A DNA stretch of 64,000 nucleotides from Cryptomeria japonica (Eukaryota; Streptophyta; Pinopsida; Cupressales; Cupressaceae). A program made the position numbers and the translations under genes. Positions 58,182 to 64,000 of the stretch are shown piece by piece. The notes below the pieces were generated by a model. It ran no database searches, was not told the DNA's origin, and was given only the letters and a program-made list of their open reading frames with translations. Location of the stretch: positions 26,607,406-26,671,405 of the forward strand of contig NC_081409.1 in assembly GCF_030272615.1 (NCBI RefSeq). Reading direction: 5' to 3'. Every line of letters begins with the position of its first letter. The first letter of the stretch is position 1.

Positions 58182-59321
58182 TGTAAATTTTCATCGAGTC
58201 AATTTACACCTCACATTTATGCCCCTACTTTAGCATGTCTCCCTCTCATCTCCTATCTGGGTTCGTTCAATGCCTCAACTCTAGTTTTGATACCATATAC
58301 ACCTAACAAATGATTCTCTAGAGGGGTGTCCTCCTCTCTGGGACTAAATCATGGTCCCTGATTGAGGAGCGCTCCGGTCCCCCTCAATGGGGCCTAATTT
58401 TCAAATGGAGGATGGGACCTATCTCTCTGATAGGAAATGAAATTGGTGGCACTATATGACCATTGGAGGTCAGCCTAATTGGTAAATTGACCTAGGATCC
58501 CATACATAAAGATATTAACCAATTCATTTCAAATCCAAGTCTCCATATCCATTCAATCTATCAATCAAGTGTTTGTGCATTCATGTCTTCAAGGCTGCAT
58601 ATTCTTCATTCAACCATTGTGGAGAAAATTTACATCATTTGTATGCAAGCATGTGTGTTTGATTAGGGTTTTGTCACATTCATTCCATTTCATACAACAT
58701 ATGTGATTATATTCAAGAAGCAAAGCATCATTATCAACAATTGCAGAACTGAGTTATACCTTTCTATTATTTATTTTAGTATTTACAATATTTCATTCAA
58801 GGTTAATTCCTAAACTGGGGTTTGACTTAGACAAACCCCTATTACCAATCTATTTCCCTTCTCTAGTGTGCACAAGAACGGGTACAAATTTGCAATCTTC
58901 AGAATCGATTTTATTCACAAAGATGAAAAGGTTTCCCTTTGAATGACGAAAAGTGAGGAGGACCAAAGTGACGAGCATTTTGTTCCTGACAAATTAGGAG
59001 ATCCTTCTGGGAATAGGTGTGAATACTCTTATATTACTCAAATCCAGGTTTGTGGCTCAATCCGATGGTCGTAGCTCACTGTTTGTGCATAATTACTTCA
59101 ATTCCAACCCATTTGCCCTAATTCCAACATTTCAACAATTCAACTTGAAAGAGGGCATCAATCTCTAATCTAGTGAATCAAACATAATTTCTCAGCCCTA
59201 TCCTTTCTAATTTGTGGCTAGATCTCTTGGGTTTGCCCCTCTTTAATGTAGTGCTACCTAAACCTAAAATTAACAGATTTTACCTTAATTAGGTGAAAGC
59301 CCTAATTTGTTCACCATTACA
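58182..59321 (+). repeat. Left LTR of the Gypsy element
   Basis: It starts TGTAAATTTTCATCGAGTCA and is inferred to end with CACCATTACA. It matches 63164-64000 at roughly 85 percent by eye, including 'tgtcctcctctctgggacta' and 'tgaccattggaggt'. Sequence TTTTGGTGAACTTGACTCC right after it is the likely primer binding region. Confidence 0.78.
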
Positions 59322-59695
59322 TTTTGGTGAACTTGACTCCTTACACCCTTTATTCTGATTTATGTTCTTAGATCTGAGTGTTTATGTAATTTAAAATTAA
59401 AATTTACATTTACAAGTTTAATTTCCGATTGAATTTCAAAAAAATAGAAGTTAAATCAACAAAAACCCTAATTTTTAATTTTAAAATTAAGCTTGTGGGT
59501 GGTCTAATTTGGATTAATTGTTTCAGATCTGATTTGGGAACATTTTAAATTTCAAATTTACATTATATCTTATTTTAATCAAATTACGTAAATTTAGAGG
59601 TTTATTCACAAAAACCCTAATTTATTTTGATTAATTTGGTTTGTGGGTTGCATAATTCATCAGTTTCATTTTTAGATCTGATTTAATCATTCATA
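59322..59695 (+). other. Primer binding region and leader of the Gypsy element
   Basis: TTTTGGTGAACTTGACTCC follows the inferred LTR end. The rest is AT-rich leader with repeated 'aaaccctaattt' and 'agatctgattt' words and no ORF. Confidence 0.45.
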
Positions 59696-61120
59696 ATGTC
59701 ACTTAATAGATCTGATTTATTTTCTATTTCACATATGATTGCATTGTTTTTTACTTACATTTATCATAATCATGTGTTGGATAATGGTTTCTTTCATTTC
59801 ACATTGCTTCTTTTCATTCATAGCACTTTGGCATATTGCATTTTTAGAATTTCCAAATTCCTTCCTTTCAATCAATTATATCTCAAATATTTCATTTATA
59901 GTGCATGTTGTTTTATTGTGATATTTTTAGGAAAATGCATTGGATATATAGATCACATTAAAGCTTTTGTAGATCCCAATCCTAGAGATGCTAATGGAAA
60001 ACCTAATACTTGTACCTCACCTAGGGTATCTAATGTGAATAAAGAACAAGCTAATACCCCTATCAATGATCTCTCTAATAGAGAGAAAGCATAGAAGAGC
60101 ATGGCACCATCTTCTTCTCATACACATACCCTAGCGCAAGGGGGGTAAGATCAAGATATTGGTTATTCAATCTCTCTAGATCCCCCTTATTCTCCTATAG
60201 CCTATCTTAATCATCAAAACATTCATAGAGAAGATGATGTTATGCATTTCATTCATGATATATTTCCCAACCTAACATTAAGTAAATATTAGGCCTTAGA
60301 TGCTAAGGATCTTCCTTCCCAATCCATCAAAGAGGATATGCATGATGATAGAAAGGAAAATTCCCCTACACAAGATATTCCTTCTTCATCTACTTTTTGC
60401 TTTGCTTCTTCTAAATAGACTGACATTACAAATTTCAAAGAAATCCACTATAATTTTCCTCCTCCTTCTCAATTAAAAACTTCTTATGGGAGTGGTTATA
60501 ACATAATATTAAAACAAGGTTTTAGAGGACAAGGACTTGGGAAATTTGAACAAGGAATTAGAGTCCCTATAAATACTCCTACACAAGCTAGTGCCGAAGG
60601 TCTAAGACATTATCATGAATCCCCTATGGATGATCTCCTTATAATTCAAAATTTTAAGGATTACCTTGCAATACATAAGACTTATCATCCATCTAAGGGT
60701 GCTTCTTCTTCAAACACTCTTTTCTGTTCATATCATCAGACTCATGAGCATCATTGTCCGGATTTTAAAAAAAGTATGCAAGAACTAATTAATAATGGAA
60801 CTCTTAAAATCATAGATGACAATCCTTCTTCTTCTAACAACCCTTGTTCTACATCTCAAGAAACAAAACCTAATCCCTTTGATGATCAAGAAAAATTGGT
60901 CACTAGAATCTTTTGGAGATTGAAGTATGATAAGAATGTTGTTTTTCCTTTCATAAAATTCACTAATAAATATAAGGAAATGAACATTGTATTTTTCATC
61001 GTAGTTGTGCTCCTTCTCTTGGAAAGTGTAAAGCATTCAAAACATTTGTTCAAGACTTATATGATAGGGCTCGCACATCTCACACAACCGATCTTGCTCT
61101 CTTTCTTGGTGAAAAAGTAG
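59696..61120 (+). pseudogene. Gypsy Gag-like protein with G-patch and zinc motif
   Basis: Segments 59696-60094 and 60626-61120 and the stretch between share one frame, broken by stops near 60092, 60147, 60289 and 60416. A G-patch (LKQGFRGQGLGKFEQGI) lies at about 60510-60565. The motif CSYHQTHEHHCPDFKKSMQE follows at about 60728-60787, like the linker motif between gag and protease in Athila/Tat elements. A frameshift near 60985 moves coding to another frame, which stays open to about 61125 (KAFKTFVQDLYDRART). G-patches bind RNA or RNA helicases. The N-terminal 100 residues are hydrophobic and may not be real coding sequence. Confidence 0.65.
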
Positions 61121-62169
61121 TGTCGTAGCATTCCATTTGCCCTTCATGTTTCTCCTCACCCTATGACACTAGTATTTAACTTAATTGAGGTCTCTTTGTC
61201 ATAAGAGATGATGCTTTTTCACTTTCAAACATCTTGGGGCAGCAACATCATTAATTGTTCAATCTATCTTATTTCTTCTCTTTCACTAATTCCCTTTAGG
61301 GGTTGCATTTTTCATACTTTGATATCCTTTCTTGCATGGAATGGTATGCCTCTTATGATTAATCTCTCCTTAGGGGATTTTGTGATCTTTTATTTCAATT
61401 CTTTCTTCTCTCTTTGAAGATTACCTCTTCTTTAGAGTAGCATTTTACATATCTTAATGTCTTTTCTTGCATTGAATATTCTTTCATGTGAGTACATTGT
61501 GCATTGGCTTATGTCTAATCTCTCCTTAGAGGTTGCGCAATTATTCTCATTGTCTTTACACTTAGGGGAAATGATTTCTTTCTTATCCTTTCTAAGGATC
61601 CACTTTTCCTTTGTTGAGTGGTGTTTGCTTTTGATTTGATGTCATTCCTTGTGTGAAGTTGTTGTTTGCTCAAGGATTCTCTCTTATGCAAGAGGTGTGT
61701 GTTCTTGACTACATCCTCTTTTTCACTTGGTAATGTATATCTATCATAGACTCACCCCTCACATTGGGTCAAAAGTGTGTCATCCTTCATCAAGAATCCC
61801 TTCAACCTAGCGATAGGGGGAAGGTATGCATTCTTGTTCTCCTTCCCTTCTTTTGGTAGAAGATGCTATATTTGTTCAAGAACTCCTTTTGGAGGTAGAT
61901 GTCTTTTGAGAAAAGATCTCTTCTCCTCCAAATATCCTCTTTACACTTGTTGCAAGATATCTATTTTTCAACTATCTTATCCTTGTTTGAAGAGTATTCC
62001 CTCTTTAGATTGGATTAATGACATTGTTGTCTAAAGGATATCTCTGTGGTGTTGAAGGTGGGTATCCTTGTTTCTAACATCCTTAAGACAACAACATAGG
62101 GCTATGTTGACATATGAAGGGGGGGTAACGGGGGGTCGGGGCGCGTACATATTGCCCTCTTTGTACTAT

Positions 62170-62540
62170 ATTGTACCATATTTTTACATGTCTTAAATGA
62201 GGTGTTCATTCTCGAAACCAAAGAAAACAAACTCTTACACGAGATGCTTCATGCCCAAAACCAGACACAACATTGATGTATTTATTAGACGGGGCACACA
62301 TTCTTGAAACGAGAGAAAACAAACTCTTACACGGGATGTCCTCGAAACCAAACATATATTTGTCTTGTACGGGGTTGCACATTCTTGAAACCAAAGCCAA
62401 CAAACTCTTATATGAGATGCTCTTGAAACTAGACTTGCCCCTTGACATTTGCATTTTCATTACATGTCTTAAATAGGTTGAAGCATGCTCGAAACAAGAG
62501 AAAACAAACTCTTCTATGGGATGCTATACACTTGAAACTA
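62170..62540 (+). repeat. Degenerate tandem repeat of about 100 bp, four copies
   Basis: The phrase 'gaaacnagagaaaacaaact' followed by 'cttacacgggatgct' and 'cttgaaacnagac' recurs from about 62212, 62298, 62384 and 62488. Spacing is 80-110 bp with variable filler. Confidence 0.75.
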
Positions 62541-62559
62541 GACATCACTTGCACACACA

Positions 62560-62715
62560 CACTAGGATGAGTGGAACTAGAAAAACGCAACTAGACTATT
62601 CCTACTCTCCTCCCCAACATGGATCACCTAGAAAAACACATCTAGAATGTGTATCCATTTCCTCTCTCATTCTTCTCATAGATCACCTAGAGAAACACGT
62701 CTAGAATGCGTATCC
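62560..62715 (+). repeat. Tandem repeat of about 65 bp
   Basis: 'gatcacctagaaaaacacat' plus 'ctagaatgtgtatccat' occurs at 62623 and again at about 62682. A looser first copy (ACTAGAAAAACGCAACTAGA) lies near 62575. Confidence 0.75.
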
Positions 62716-63163
62716 ATGCTTCTTCCTTTCTTCTCATGAGCTCGTAGCTTTGTTGTTTGTAGTTCATGGATGATGCATGCTCTTTCTCTTTTATGTGATC
62801 ACTTGTGTTCTTAAGATGACATTTTTTCAAGAATGATATTAGTGGTTGAGACATTTTGATATTGAGGCCTCTTCGGCTAGTTGACTTGAGGTCTTGTTTT
62901 TGGTCTTTAGTTTTTGTGTGGTGTGTCTTGTACCTTTTTGTCTTTTTTCCTTTGTTTTCCTTTTTGTTTTTGTCTTGTTTTGTGTGCCCTTGCATGCATT
63001 TGAGCGAGTTAAGGTCCTAAGATTGGGGGCTTGGTTCCTCAAAATTAGTGATGTCTTATACTCCTCGTGATTGTGCTCCTCATTGCTCCTCTCTTTCATC
63101 TGCTTTACCATGAGTGTTTGCATAGGCTCATACTCCCATTAAAGTGGGGGCTAAATATAGCAT

Positions 63164-64000
63164 CATAAATTGTCATCGGGCCAATTTATACCTCATGTTT
63201 GTGCCCCTACTTTAGCGTGTCTCACTCTCATCTCCTATCTGGGTCCGTTCAGTGCCTTAACTCCAATTTTGATCCCATATGCACCCACCAAATGATTCTC
63301 TGGAGGGTTGTCCTCCTCTCTGGGACTAAATCATGGTCTTTGATTGAGGAAGACTAGGGTGCTAGCTCAATGGGGCCCAATTTTTAAATGGAGGATGGGA
63401 CTTATCTCTTCAGCGGAAAATAAAATCGGTGGATCTATATGACCATTGGAGGTTGGCCTAATTGGTAAATTGACCTAGGACCCCATATATAAAGACATTC
63501 AATTCATTTCAAATCTACGTCTCCATATCCATTTAATCTATCAATCAAGTGTTTGTGCATTCATCATCCAACATTTTCAGAGATCTTCAAGGCTGCATAT
63601 TCTTCATTCAACCATCGTGGAGCAAAATTACATCATTCATATGCAAGCATGTGTGTGTGATTAGTGTTTTTTCATGTTAATGCCATTTCATACAATATAT
63701 GTGATTACAATCAAGAAGCAAAGCATCATTATCAACAATTGTAGATCTGAGGTATACCTTTCTATTATTTATTGCAATATTTGCAATATTTCGTTCAAGG
63801 TTAATTCCTTAAATAGGGTTTGACTTAGGAAAACCCCTATTCCCAACCTATTTCCCTTCTCTAATGCATGTAGGAAAAAGTGTGAAGCTGCGATCTTCAA
63901 AATCAACTTTATTCACAAAGATGAACAGGTTCCCGTTTGGACGACGAAAAGTGCGAAGGACTAGAGCGACGGGCATTCTGGTCCCAATGAATTAGGATCT
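63164..64000 (+). repeat. Right LTR of the Gypsy element, incomplete
   Basis: It begins at CATAAATTGTCATCGGGCCA, aligned to the left LTR start, and follows the left LTR to the end of the window. Compared with 58182-59321 some 300 bp should lie beyond the window. Confidence 0.78.

Larger units (their letters stand above)
61126..63163 (+). other. Long 3' noncoding region of the Gypsy element
   Basis: About 2 kb of C/T-rich DNA give several short chance ORFs with no motifs. It holds two tandem repeat arrays (listed separately), a G-rich patch near 62120-62150 and the purine tract at 63141-63150 before the right LTR. Confidence 0.6.
58182..64000 (+). mobile_element. Ty3/Gypsy element with G-patch reading frame, right end outside window
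   Basis: A left LTR (58182 to about 59321) is matched by a second copy from 63164 that continues past the window end. The internal 3.8 kb carries one degenerate reading frame (59696-61120) and about 2 kb of noncoding sequence with tandem repeats. It ends in a purine-rich AAAGTGGGGG just before the right LTR. No reverse transcriptase or integrase is present. A protein with a G-patch and a C-H-H-C motif of the 'CxYH...H.CPDFK' kind is typical of Gypsy elements of the Athila/Tat type, so that lineage is likely. Confidence 0.75.

Noticed and set aside
59739-59921. Possible membrane protein at the start of the Gypsy frame
   Set aside because: Phe/Ile-rich content matches T-rich leader DNA; no initiator context and it is broken in the same frame as the Gag-like part.

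Overview
The window is AT-rich nuclear DNA of a seed plant with a large, retrotransposon-dominated genome. The evidence is many Copia and Ty3/Gypsy LTR retrotransposons primed by initiator-Met tRNA, a CACTA/En-Spm-type transposon gene with plant introns, a PLS-type pentatricopeptide (PPR) fragment and a copy of the plant splicing factor CWC22. A gymnosperm such as a conifer is my best guess from the repeat style, but nothing here proves it. I see no intact single-copy host gene: every coding sequence is a transposon gene, a decayed copy or a pseudogene.

Layout. 1-4674: unassigned sequence, a Gypsy-type LTR with an array of AT palindromes (1243-2438), and a decayed Copia remnant with two tandem duplications. 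4675-11288: a complete 6.6-kb LTR element (element B) with no protease, integrase or reverse transcriptase. It encodes a coiled-coil/zinc-knuckle protein and a long second reading frame I do not recognise. 11385-16352: a second pol-less element (C, minus strand) of another Copia family. 17172-35994: a four-level nest. A Copia fragment (D) is split by Copia element E (18228-34844). E's right LTR is split by Copia element F (25926-33259, minus strand). F's gag is split by a solo LTR of the element-B family (30631-31468). Target-site duplications support each insertion. 35995-39331: an LTR-like stretch and a truncated Gypsy element on the minus strand.

39332-46513: a CACTA-type terminus with CpG-rich subterminal DNA, a 461-bp foldback with 213-bp arms, and a multi-exon minus-strand gene region. 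The gene region reads from a transposase-associated zinc domain, through a SET-domain segment, into a Ptta/En-Spm (Transposase_24-like) coding region. The SET exon can be spliced in frame into the transposase exons, which makes this the most unusual system in the window.

47180-50206: a CWC22 pseudogene flanked by inverted copies of a diverged piece of the same gene. 50511-52071: a 40-bp tandem repeat and a PPR pseudogene. 53383-55350: a truncated member of the C/F family with an unfamiliar ORF in the gag position. 56660-56993: a MITE-like inverted repeat. 58182-64000: a Gypsy element with a G-patch-bearing reading frame and tandem repeats in its 3' noncoding part; its second LTR runs off the window.

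Most genes here serve element mobility. The pol-less elements B and C would depend on proteins supplied by relatives: F is the same LTR family as C and still shows gag, protease, integrase, reverse transcriptase and RNase H in order, though it is interrupted. No pol-bearing relative of B is present; only a solo LTR of its family occurs.
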